Shown here in pieces: positions 24,570 to 37,000 of a DNA stretch of 64,000 nucleotides (within the stretch, counting starts at the first letter, position 1; each line of letters opens with the position of its first letter). The position numbers and the translations under genes are program-made. Under the pieces are notes generated by a model. It saw nothing but the letters and a program-made list of their open reading frames with translations. It was not told where the DNA came from and made no database searches. Origin of the DNA: Anthostomella pinea (Eukaryota > Ascomycota > Sordariomycetes > Xylariales > Xylariaceae); the NCBI GenBank assembly GCA_963556695.1, contig CAUWAG010000006.1, forward strand, positions 3,906,001 to 3,970,000, in the 5' to 3' direction.

Positions 24570-24945
24570 TTATATATATATATAATAAGCTTGTTTAAAA
24601 AATCCTTACAAAGATAAAACTACCCGGTAAGAAATTTCTTCTTTAAATTAAAAAAACAGTTTTAAATTATTGAAGTTGACTATAAGTCCTTTAAACCTGA
24701 TTTATATTAACGAAAAAATATTTATCACTTTCACTAATATCGTCCGGCTGTAAATATTACGATGGTTCTATACCTCGGCCTTTAAAATATATGATTTTTT
24801 TATATTATACTTATCTTTAACCTAATCTTTCTTATACCTTAACTGCTTTTATTAAAAACTACTACCTTTATTAACGTATTAAGCGCTTTAAAGATATTTT
24901 TTTAGTTTCTTTATTTTTCATAAAAATATCGTTCTGCTTATAAAC

Positions 24946-25149
24946 TGTTGGAACAGGGTTGAACGACCAATCATAATACTCGAGTATGGGGTCAAGGTCA
25001 TGATGTTGCTGATGGTTGGATTGAGAGGAATCTAGCTGGACTCGAAGGTCTGGCCAAGTGCTCTCTCAATCCACTATCTTATCTTATCTAATCATACATT
25101 TGGGTCCTGGTATAGATGGTTTGCAGTCTGGAATCGCATAGATCCAACA
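24946..25149 (+). mobile_element. solo LTR (copia-like), plus orientation
   Basis: A 204-bp sequence starting TGTTGGAACAGG and ending GATCCAACA is flanked by a perfect 5-bp duplication TAAAC (24941-24945 and 25150-25154). The TG..CA ends and the TGTTGGA/TCCAACA inverted termini are classic for copia-type LTRs. It is the same family as the inverted copy 1.25 kb upstream. The preserved ends and composition show that it entered after most RIP of the surroundings. Confidence 0.9.
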
Positions 25150-26216
25150 TAAACCGACATTTTCGTTAATTATATCAAACCGCTATTTAAATAAAACCGT
25201 TTTAAAACTTTAATAAATTATATCTTCTTAATTATCAATAAGCTTAAAAAATACAACATTTTATTTTAATATATAATATTAAAACGTTTACTTTCACTTT
25301 TTTTTTCGTTTTACAAGTGTACTGCTTATATGGTACCTTTTAAGGTATTATTTTTAATCGTAATTTTCAATTTGTTTCCGCATTTAAAAAAAATTGACCG
25401 CTAGTTTAATATTAAGCCTACTTTATTTATAATGTTTTACTTTAACAATAATAAGTAAATAATAATTATAAACGCTAGTATTAAACAATAATTTTGATTA
25501 TTTTACTCTTTCCTTTAAAAAGATTAACTAAATTGGTTAACATTAAAATATTCTCTACTAATAACCATATATTTAAAACTACTAAAAAAATTCGTGTTTT
25601 ATTAACTATTATTTCGAGGTGGTATTATAACTAGTGTTGTACCTAGTAACGTACCTACTAATATACTTAAGTAAATAAAGTGATTTAAATGCTTTAAATA
25701 TAAAAGAATTTTTTTTGGTTCAAAGATTAAGTAGAACTATGGATTACTAGTTAATTTATATATATTAAGTCGTTATTTTAATTTACATTTTTCAAGGTAT
25801 ATCCTAGCTTTCTTGGGTAAGATGTTTTATTTTGTTTTATTCATAAACAGTTTTATTATAAAGTCTTTTAAATAAATAGCTTTTACCGGACAGGCCATAT
25901 TTTAATTACTTCGTTAATAAGCTAATTGATTTGAAATAATATAATATTCTTATGTAAAACTTGAATATTAAAACTAGTTTAATAATAAGATATCGTTACT
26001 TATTGCTACAAAAGGTTAATGTTAAGTTTATTCAGCTAGCTATAATAATTGTTTTAAGTTTAAAGGTTTAATAATCTACATTTATATATGTTTTATATTT
26101 AATACTAGATTGATAAAGCTACTTAACACAATATTAACTTATCATGCTTTTTTCAATATAGTTTCGGTATTAAGAGATGTAATAATATATAATTATGTTA
26201 GATACTAGCACAAATG

Positions 26217-26374
26217 TGTTGAATGGGAGCCGGAGATAGATACTGGAAGATCTCCAGTGGGGAAGAGACGCACATGGCATCTGACCCGCAAAGAAGAAAG
26301 ATGATCAATCTCTGTACACTGAAAAAGCATAGCAGAACAATAGATAGAATCAATCAACATCTGTGTATTCAATA
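26217..26374 (+). mobile_element. LTR-like fragment
   Basis: A 158-bp island with normal composition starts TGTTGAATGGGAGCC and ends GTGTATTCAATA, resembling LTR termini with one transition at the last CA. I see no convincing target duplication. It shares the 12-mer CACATGGCATCT with the island at 24.4 kb, which may mean a common family or chance. Confidence 0.45.
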
Positions 26375-29300
26375 TATTAAGTGTCGGTCACAGCTAATAT
26401 TAAATCGTCGTAGCTATTAACAGGGGTTAATTAATTAAATTCGTCAATTTCGATATTGGTAGACGTAATAATTAAGATTTATATAGTGTTTACACTTAAC
26501 CCTAAATCGTTACCACTCTTTAAGCGGTAAACTAAATTAATATTTATTAGTAACAGTACGGCAGATTAATATATCTTTTTGAGCGACGCCTAACTTATTT
26601 TTAAAGGACGTGGTAATTTAAATTTTAATAGTATTTATACTTGATATTAAATCGTTATACTCATTTAACTTAGTGTTTTTTTTTGATTGGATGAATTTCT
26701 ATTCGAATTTAAAATTACGTGATCTTTTTGAATATTACTTGATTTTTTCAAACCTTATCAATATATTTTCAACATTATTGCCATGTATTCTTTTAATATA
26801 AACCTATTTCAGAAAAGGCGACGATTTAAAATCCTAGTTAATTATATCGAATTTATAGTCGTTATTTTTATTGGGTTCGGTTATAACATTTGTTCGATAT
26901 ATACTCGTAGTTATTCATTTTACCTTTTATTTATTTATTTATTATAACACTATAAGCCTACTTTTTTATCGACTAATAAAAACGCGACGATTATTGTTTA
27001 TATAGTATATATATATATATACGGTTTTAAAGTCTTGCGACTAATTTAATCGATATTTAATAGCTGAAAATATTTACATATTAACGACCGAGATTTTAAA
27101 ATAATATTGTTTTAAATTGCCGATAACAAAAACGATCGATTTTAATAATAAATTTTATACGAACACGGATTATGTATTTAAAACGTTTTTGTATATTTAA
27201 ATAAAAAGAAAAAAAGTAACGCTTTTATTTTAAATTAAGACAGCAGGTATAAAAGATTATACGAGCGACGAAAAAGTATATATATATAAGGGTATGTAAG
27301 ACGATATTCTAACATATAAAATAATTTAATAGATTATTACTACGTATATAATTGGATTTATACTGTATAAAGGTTATCCGTTTGAGTCGAGGTGAGCTTA
27401 ACTTTTTTTGAATAATGAATAAGCTGCTTATTTAAAGGTTTTAATTGCTTTGAGGCTTACGTAATTACGTGTATTACTTGCGTTCAAAAGACGGATGTTT
27501 CGAGGTGGTATTCTAGCTAGTATTATAAATAATAATATAGTTGATAATATAGTAAAAGAAGGCAGTAGTTCGAGTGTTTTAAATATGAAAAATAGATTTT
27601 TCGTTTCAAAATTAAATAAAGCCACGTATTATTACTTAAAATGTATATATTTAAATAGTTACTGTAATTTACGTTTTTCTTATCATATTTTAACTTTTAA
27701 GCTGAGTAGCTTTCTTTTCCGTTGATTTATAAGTACACTTATTATAATGTTGTTTTTAAAACTCTATAAGTTTCTCCGGTAATAAAATGGAAACTAGTCT
27801 AGCCTTTAAATAAAGATAATATAAAATTATATGAGTAGAAAAAGTTATGTAAGGGTTAAGATAAATAATAGATTAAGATCGGCGTGGTTTTTTATCCGTA
27901 TTGCGCTAATAGTTTAGATAAAATAAATCGTACTTAAATACGTAAATTAAAGATATTGCTTAAATAAATACTTAATATATTACTATTTAATATCCGATTG
28001 CTATTACGTACGTATAAACTATTTAAAACACGTTTTAAACGTATAAAAAACTTAAAGATTATACCTTAAAGCTATTATACTTAATATGCCCTTTAATATC
28101 ATATATATAGTCTCTTTTAAACGATGAATATAGCTTTAAACGTTCAATAAAGCTTTGGATGACTGAAAAAAGAATAAATATTGAAACCGTAAATTCTTAT
28201 ATTATTTAACCAAGTAAGTAATAAGCCGTATTATTATAGTAAAGTATATTTACCATTAACCGAATTTAAAGATATTCTCCTTTTAAAACGCTATTCTTTT
28301 TATAATCTCTTAAAAAGGGATTTTATACCGTTAATTCTTAGCTTATTTAAAAAGTTAATATTTCATAATATTAAATATAATATTAAATATATAATTTTCT
28401 TATTAATTATTTTACGTTAAATATCTTACTTTAAATATCGTAATATTATTATAATATTATAAAGTTTACACGCTACCCTTTAATATACTAACTATCAAAC
28501 CCGTTAATTAGTCTTTTTTACCGTATGCTTTAAAAGCAACTTTATTATTACCGTAATTTTCTTAATCTTATAAAACTTTTTTAATCCTTTAAGGATAAAT
28601 ATAAAATTCACATTTATGTTCGGCTTAAGAATATAGAGTCTAATATCGTTATTATCGTTTTACTACCGCTTTGAAAAAGCTTAAAACAATTACGCTCAAA
28701 ATAAGCTTATTTAGCATAATATTGGTAACCCGTAATATCTTTAAACCCGCTACAAATGCCGTAAATTGAAAGCGTTTTCTCATATGTTTACTACTTTTAC
28801 TATCGTTGATACAACTTTAAAACTAACTAATAAATTCGTTATTTTCGTCGAACAATATACGAATAAATATAAGCATTACTTTCAATCCTTTACTTTTTTT
28901 AAATTGTTTTTATAAATAATATATATTATTATTGCTTTATAATAAAGTTATTAACATTATTATCACAAGCTATTAAGATAGTAAAGTTTATAACATATTA
29001 AATAATACAGGTTTTATTATAATAATATTTTTAAAATCATTTTAAAATATAATTTCTTACTTCTTGCTATTAATTTCGTATGTCGATATAAAACAGCCGA
29101 TTATCTTGAAATTATACCGTAAGCCTTATATAAAACGCGGCGGTTCTTTTTAAATAACGCCGTATATTTTACCGTCAATTTTTTTTAATCTAACTACGTA
29201 AAAATAAATGACCATTTTTCGCCGATCTTTTTAAACGTAACGTTAATCGTAATATATTAAATTTTTTAGTCATTTAATCCTTATAAATAATAGGGTTTAA

Positions 29301-30193
29301 CATTCATTACTTAAAGCCGTTTTATTAAGAAAATATTCAAACTGTTTTTATCGTATATATTGTTAACTTTATAATTATTACTTTCAAAACCGGTATTAAG
29401 CTTATTATTAAACGCGTTAGTCGTTTATAAGCGCGCTATTTTTATGTTTAAAAAACCTTTTAAAACGTATCTTTTTAAGTAAAAGCGGCGCTTTTATTAC
29501 TTCAAGCTATATTTATAATAGTATATAGTTAATTATTATAGATATACATATATATTAAGCCTTTATCGATTAAAGTCGAAAATATCATTTTGTAAAAGGT
29601 TGTATAAAGGTTAAAATAAGAAATAAACTAGGAGTAAAATAATTCCTTGTTTATATCGAGCTAATAACTTAAATAAAACAAATCGGATTCAAATATTTAA
29701 TTTAAAACTATGACTTCATAAAGGCTTCAATAAGACTACTTAACACCTAATTACTATTAATTACGTATAAGCTACTTCAAATACGTTTTTAAAGTATAAC
29801 CACTTAAGGAATATATCTTTAAAACTATTATATTTAGCAGAGATTCTTCTTTCTAACCGCTCGTATTATAATTAAGAAATTAAGAAAACATTTAATCGTA
29901 CGGGCGTTTTATTAATAAAGGCTTAAAATAAATATAAAAACTATATAAACGTAAAAGGTGAAAGCTTTATAGTATTTAAAAAAATCAGACATTAAAAACT
30001 TGAAACTTAATAAACTAATTAAAAAGGTAAGTAAAATATAAACCGGGCCTTTTTTAGGTTTGAAAATCTACGTACGCGCCTTTATACTTTAACTGTAAAT
30101 CACTTTAAAGTTTAAGCTTTATTCTTTTATATAATTAAAATCTATAAACTAAAAAAGGCCCCTTAAGATAAAAAGTTACTAATATAACGTATC

Positions 30194-30377
30194 TGTGACG
30201 GTTCAGCATCTGTATCCACCTGGTTGAATGCTGAGTCATCAGGTCACGTGTAGATTAGGTAAGAAAGGACACCACTATATGTGCTGCAGCCATTTAGGTA
30301 CACGCACACCTGGATTCCTTTCCTTCCTAACCTTGTTATTTTGGGAATACAACACCAGATTCTACCACAACGACGCA
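30194..30377 (+). mobile_element. probable solo LTR
   Basis: A 184-bp island starts TGTGACGGTTCAGC and ends ACAACGACGCA inside AT-rich DNA. The flanks GTATC and GCATC could be a 5-bp target duplication altered by one C-to-T change, if the element ends one base later. The start resembles the solo LTR at 53951 (TGTGACGTTCC). No internal element sequence is attached. Confidence 0.5.
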
Positions 30378-32099
30378 GGCATCTTTAAAGTATTAAAACC
30401 GAATTAAAAGCGTATTAGTTACGAAAAACGGCTCGGAAAAGGATATAATAATAAAAACCCTATTTAAAACTATACTCGACTCTTTTTAATACGTAAATAT
30501 TAACCTTTACTATAAAATTAAATAACTTTATCCGTAAAAAACTTTTTAAAACCTTTAAATAACGTTAAAAGCTACGACGTTAAAGTAATCTCGTTTTATT
30601 AGTAATACCTTAATAAATTAAAATCGCCCTGGTAATTAATATTGGTATTATAATTTATACTATTATAACGCCGGGTTTTTTAAGATTAGGAATGAAAATA
30701 AAATAATAAATGTTACGCGCTTAAAACGTAAAAAAATTATTTCAAAATAACAGTCTTACTTTTTAATTACTTAAAGTTATGGAACAAATATAAAAAACCC
30801 TTGTTAAACTAGCCGTATCGGTTAAAAACCAAATTTCAACCGACGCATTTTAAGTTTTAAAGATATAGACTTATATTAGAAAACTAACAATAAACTTACG
30901 AGCTGTAAAAATACCGATGTTTTTAAACCTTTAACTTTAAAATGTATTTTACGCTCTTTTGAACCTATAATTCGCTAATAAAACGTTATTTCTACTATTT
31001 TATTAACTTAATATCTTATACCAACGCTATTATATCGTCGTAATTTAAGTTTACACTATTAATGGCGTTTATTCCTATATTAAAAAGATTATGTCAAAAA
31101 TACTATTTATTAATAATTTAACTAAAACTAAATGAATTATAAAAATAAAGGTGAAATATTTAATAATTTTTTTATTGCGTAACTTACTTTTAATCGGCAT
31201 TCTTTAATAATAAATATTTATCAAAAGGTAACCCTCATTTTAAATTAACCGCATCGTAAAAAACTACAACTTTAATTGAGCGTAAATATTCCTTAGTATA
31301 ACAATATTTAATCTATTTGAAACCTATTATAAAATAATAACGTATTAGTAAAATCTTTTTCACGCCTATAAAACTAAAATATAAACAAATCGCCTTTTCG
31401 ACGTTTTTAGAAGTTTAGAAAATACTACTATCAAGCAACTATTATTATTAAATAAGGTATTACCATCTACGTTTTTTTTCCAAAATTACGCAACTTAAAC
31501 AACAATCTTAATAATGTTATTAGCCCCGTCTTTTTTATATAAACGCAATTAACTTAAGTATCAAATCGTTAACTTTTTATAACCTTGAATAAAAACAATA
31601 AATATATATTAAGAATTATATTTCTTTTTTATCAATACACTTTGTATATATAATAAACGTAACGCGTATAAAACCGTAAATAATAATAAGTAATGTAATA
31701 ATAAAAATTCAACCATTATATTGCGCCTTAAACGTTAATTAAAAACAAACTTTATAAAATACGTCTTTAAACCGTAAAGCTTAAAACGCATTCTTTTTTA
31801 TAAAAAAACATACTTATATTATAAATATATATTATATATGATTTTGTTATAATATACTTATAAATCAAAATCTTGCTTAAAAACCCAGCTCGATTTTGAA
31901 ACGTTAATAAACCGAAATTATTATTCTTAAAAAATGTACGTAAAAAGTTATATTAATAAAGATTATAAAAGCGGTAAAATGAAGTAAAATCACTTTAAGT
32001 AACGTATAATACCCGCACTGGTCCGGCCCCGTACTAGCTACCCGTAATAACGATTTTATTATTATAACTATAATTAATTACAGTTTAAAAAAAGGATAT

Positions 32100-32248
32100 T
32101 GTTACGGATTTCAATAGCAACTTTATAGTCTTATAAGTTAACCTTTATATATATTTGCTTTTTTTTTAAGTAGCTTTATATTTTTCTTTCTTTTTTACGT
32201 ATATTAATGAAGTCATTTTTAAATTCTTTTAACAGTCGAACTATGACA
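32100..32248 (+). repeat. candidate 3' LTR of the RIP-degraded retrotransposon
   Basis: It starts TGTTACGG and ends AACTATGACA, directly preceded by a purine tract AAAAAAAGGAT that would fit a polypurine tract. It contains TTATAAGTTAACC and a TATATTAATGAAGTC motif, collinear with the segment at 19351-19503. Ordinary-composition DNA begins right after it, which marks the right edge of the AT-rich block. Confidence 0.6.
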
Positions 32249-34089
32249 CCTTATTCCCCTTAAGTTCGATAAAAATCCTGCGATTAAGTGATGGTATACG
32301 ACTCTATTACGACCATAAGCTAAAAAAACGGATGATAATGTTCATGCACATTGTGGTCATATAGCCGAAAGCCATGCGACTTAACAATATTGACGGACGT
32401 CTTGTTGATGACGATTCACCAAGGTGGCAGGCTTTTCTGCTAGGATAGGCTAGGAAGCAAGAAGAGATCATGCAATCATCCTTACTTGCCTCTCTATGAC
32501 CGATGGCGCTGACGGGGGCTGACATGTTGCCATCTGCCATCTACTTACCCTTTAACTATGTGGTCAATGGAAGGTCGGCAATGGTCGGCTGTCAGGTCTG
32601 CAGGAACAGACGCGACTTTCAACGCCAAAGACATAAACCTGAGTTTTTCTGGTTCAAAGTTCCTTACCAAGAGATGACGGTCTCTTGAATGGGCGCATAC
32701 TAGAAGTCGACGATGAACAACATGCTGGAGGTATGACCGTGTATGTCTCTGTCGCCCCTTTTCTTAAAGTGAGGTCTTAATTCTCAGCACGTACCTTAGC
32801 TTGTCGATTGCGATCTGCGTGACCCCGAAGCCCCTGACCCACCTTTCCACGAATGGTTGTCCACCTGAAACGACGGAAATTATCACCGCACTTGATGTTA
32901 AGTCCGACTCCGGTTTCTCGTACTTCGTTAGATGACACCGCGAGGACAACCTCCTTTGGGTCTGCTGATTCTTGAGGTGGACTTCAAGACTGTTGCTCCT
33001 CACAGCCGAGTATTTGGTTCAAAGAATCATGAGTCTTTCTAATAAAAGAGCCTTGCAATGCAGATGCAACCCCACATCTGCAAGCTGACGGGATGTGGAT
33101 CTCAGCTGCACGGCAGCATCCTTCCGCTCTTTCCCAACTCCCGAGCTTCCTTTCAATATCCGACGATCAAAGCTGGCGTTGATACGGTGCGGCTGACATC
33201 TCGTGATCATCATGCATACCAGTAACAACGAACAGACGGCAAGTTCTGATTAATTTATCCCATCACACCGACTCTTCAGCCTGGATGCGCTTCCGAGTGG
33301 ATGTAAGTCTATTTATGGTGCTCCGTTGGGGTAATGTAGCTTTCAAAGCTACATAGGACATGCTAGGAGGGTTGCTCGATGATGACCTCCTTCGAGGGCA
33401 GATTAATCAGCTTGACCGATCTCCTCAGCGTGAGAGATATCTTGCTTTCCGCCTAGTTTTGGACTTGAAAGTGTCATAAGATATGCGCAAGCATGGACTT
33501 GACTCGGTCGGTCCCATTGCATTGTTTATGTTGATACGGCATCGACTATCAGCGCCACTCAGCTTTGTGGCAGAAGAACAATGGAGTTCATAAAAAAAAA
33601 CGTATAGCAAGTATCAGCTGGAACCGGACAGCAAGGCCCAGGACAGTATTCAACCTGATCCATGTGCGTTGATGTGTGTGAAGGCAGGGCAGTTGAAGCT
33701 CTCACGTTCAAATGTTCACATGCAGCAGTGGTGAAGTGTGAATGTAGGTACGTACCTCGGTGTGGGTGTATTTTGAATTTCTGACCGCCCGCGACGGACC
33801 CCACACCATCCCCAGGCCCACCTGCACCCACCGCCAGTTCTGCCAGTTCTGCCAGTTGGGCTGCTTTCGATTGCACCGACCAAACCCGCCGGCGCCAACG
33901 TTGAACTCAGCTCCAGCTCAACGCCTCGAAGCTTTGGCTCAAACCCAGACTATAACCTAATCCAGATCCCATCATCTTCTCCCCTCCGTCCGCAGTCACA
34001 GTCCTGCGCTCTACGTACCTGGTAACGGGATCTGGCCCATCATAGCTATGCCCGCCGAGCTACATGCACCTGCACAGCGCTGATTCATC
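32249..34089. other. intergenic and Raptor promoter
   Basis: No gene is recognised between the AT-rich block and the Raptor gene. From about 33700 the sequence becomes C-rich and presumably holds the promoter and leader. A short upstream reading frame lies just before the Raptor start (34048-34083). Open frames on either strand lack recognisable motifs. Confidence 0.55.
34048..34083 (+). promoter_or_regulatory. upstream ORF in the presumed Raptor leader
   Basis: An ATG at 34048 opens an 11-codon frame (MPAELHAPAQR) that stops at 34081-34083, six bases before the main ATG at 34090. The uORF ATG is in fair context (GCTATGC). If the transcript includes it, reinitiation over such a short gap would be inefficient, so the uORF could restrain translation of Raptor. 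Whether it lies in the mature leader is not shown. Confidence 0.45.
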
Positions 34090-37000
34090 ATGACTGCTGT
34101 CGCAGCGCATCGCAGCGCATACCCTGGCCAGCAGCAGCAGCACGACCGCCAGCAGCAGCAGCAGCAGCAGCAGCAGAGCCAGACCGCGTCTTCGTCATCC
34201 AGAGCTGCGTCGACACATTCACGTCCGCACATCGTTACCGAAGCTGCCGCCGCGCCTCCTCAACCCTCACGCACCGCGCGCGACAGCTCCCATACAGCTG
34301 CCATGCCTTCGCGCCTGGGCTCCTCAAAGAGTGCTCTCTCCTTGAATACACCAAACCCTCCTGGCCAGACTCCGAAGTCGCGAGTTTCCGAGCCCCCAAC
34401 CGGACACTTAAACAGCGCGACCGACGCCAGTTCCCCCAACGCTGCTGCGGGAAACAAGCACAAGCTGTCCATTGTCACATCCCAAGATGACGCCGGTCAC
34501 GACAGGCCCAGAAGGCCCTCAAAGCCTCTACTACTACGATCCAAGAGCGAGCGTGCCGTGCGACGTGAAGATCCCGAGCAGTCCGAAGAAGAGATATACG
34601 AATGGGGCGCACGCCATGGTTTCGAAGACCACTACCAGTCCGAGGACATCATCTCTCAACTAGTCAATGTAGGTGCCGCTACGAGTTTCATCCATCGCCT
34701 GTTCTCTTGCTGGGTCATGCCACCATTACTGGGCCCTCGATGTAACCAAGCTGTGCTCGGGCGTCGCATGGAAGCCATGTCTGTTTACGAGCAGTCCGCC
34801 GAGTGGCCAGTCGCCATTTGGCTTCTCTTTGCTTGTACAAGGGACGGTAGTTTGTTTCGGTCTTTTGTTCACTGGCAAGCTTGCAGACGTTGTGTGTTGT
34901 TTCAAGACTAACCCGCCATGCAGAACTGGTACATGTACTTCACAGACAAACGACACGAGACGACTGGACAGCCGAAACAGTCGAACTACACGATCGAAGA
35001 TTGGCGGATGCGAGATCGGTTAAAGACTGTTTCTGCTGCGCTGGCCGTGTGCCTCAATATAGGAGTCGAACCACCCGATCAGTTGAAGACGAATCCAGGC
35101 GCAAAGCTTGAGGCTTGGCATGATCCCTTTGTACCACCGGCGACAAAAGCTTTGGAGGCGATAGGGAAGGCCCTCCAAAACCAGTACGAGAACATCTCTC
35201 TTCGCACCCGCTACAAGCAGTATCTCGACCCATCTGTCGAAGAAACCAAGAAGTTTTGCATGTCCCTCCGGAGAAACGCCAAAGACGAACGGGTACTATT
35301 TCATTACAATGGCCATGGAGTCCCCAAACCCACGGCTTCCGGCGAGATCTGGGTTTTCAACAGAACCTATACCCAATATATTCCCATATCACTCTACGAC
35401 CTTCAACAGTGGCTTCAAGCGCCCACCATCTTTGTCTGGGATTGTTCGGAAGCTGGTAACATCATCAGCAACTACCATCGATTCGTCGAGAAACACGAGG
35501 AGGAGGAGGAGGCACTCGCCGCCGCGGATCCTAATCACGAAAAGACAAAGTTCCGTTCTTACCTTCATCTGGCAGCATGTGCTGTGAAAGAGAACCTTCC
35601 AACAAATCCCCTACTCCCGGCTGATCTGTTCACCGCGTGCCTCACAACGCCAATCGAGATGGCCTTGTGGTTCTTCGTCTTGCAAAACCCCCTCAAGACG
35701 AATCTAACGCCAGAACGAGCCAAGAAGCTGCCCGGCCGTCTTCAGGAGCGGCGGACACCTCTCGGGGAGCTCAACTGGATCTTCACCGCCATCACGGACA
35801 CCATTGCGTGGACTTCTTTATCTCGAGACACCTTCCGCAAGTTCTTCAGACAAGACCTAATGGTGGCTGCTCTGTTTCGGAATTTCATTCTAGCGCAGAG
35901 GATCATGACCGTCTATGGATGTCATTCTCAGTCGTCCCCAGAGTTGCCGGATACACACCAGCATCCCTTATGGGAGAGCTGGGATCTCGCAGTCGATCTA
36001 GCCTTGGCGCAGCTTCCCATGTTGGAACGTAAAGAAAACGAGGGCATCGAATACGAATATCAGAGTTCTACCTTCTTTACGGAGCAGTTGACCGCCTTTG
36101 AAGTCTACCTCGCTCGAGGCGGCGCCATGCGCCAAAAACCACCCGAGCAGCTTCCTGTTGTTCTCCAGGTGTTGCTAAGCCAGCAACACAGAGTCCGTGC
36201 CCTCATCTTACTCGGCAGATTCCTTGATCTGGGGCCTTGGGCAGTCCAGCTCGCTCTGAGCATCGGTATCTTCCCCTATGTACTCAAGCTTCTGCAGTCG
36301 GCAGCCGCGGAATTGAAACCTGTTATGGTCTTCATCTGGACTCGAGTCCTTGCCGTGGACATCTCCTGCCAGCCTGACTTGATCAAGGACAGCGGCTACC
36401 AATACTTCGCTTCCATACTCAAACCATCTGAGGGTCTCCCAGTCGCCAACACTGATGAACACAAAGCGATGTGTGCTTTCGTGCTTTCGATGCTCTGCAA
36501 AGGTTACAGGCCTGGACAAAGCGTTTGCAACACGTCAGACATAATGTCATACTGTCTAGTACACCTCAAGAACGAGGAGAACGTGCTTCTTCGTCAGTGG
36601 GCCTGCCTCTGTATCAGTCAGTTGTGGCATGATCTCATCGATGCCAAGTGGAGAGGTATCAGGGAAAACGCGCCTATGAAGCTGTCTGCCCTCACCAAAG
36701 ACCCGTGTTGCGAAGTACGAGCTGCAGTCATTCATGCTATGACGACCTTCCTTGGTATTCCGGACCTGACCGATGAAGTGGCACGGATCGAGGAATCTAT
36801 CGCCTGGACGTTGCTTGACATGGCAAATGATGGGAGCCCCCTGGTCCGCAAAGAATTGCTTGTGTTCCTGTCTCATTTCGTCCTTCGCTACGAGAACAAG
36901 TTCATTGTGGCTGCCTTCGAGCAATTGGTGGAAGAGAAGGAATATGCTCTCCACCCACCCCAGGACGATGGCCTGGACCAGAAATTGGGTCTACACTATG

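Larger units (their letters stand above)
18867..32248. other. AT-rich RIP-type block, degenerate transposon DNA
   Basis: Over about 13.4 kb the sequence becomes overwhelmingly A+T with stop codons in all frames, abruptly flanked by normal-composition DNA. Unmutated or less mutated islands stand out by higher G+C: 20390-22457, 23491-23692, 24390-24569, 24946-25149, 26217-26374 and 30194-30377. Each of these has transposon-like ends. This is the signature expected of repeat-induced point mutation of repeats, followed by later insertions. I could not identify a readable protein in the AT-rich background. Such regions are usually heterochromatic. Confidence 0.85.

Noticed and set aside
27428..27725. 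Short open frames in the AT-rich block
   Set aside because: Lys/Asn/Ile/Phe-rich frames expected by chance in such composition; no motif.
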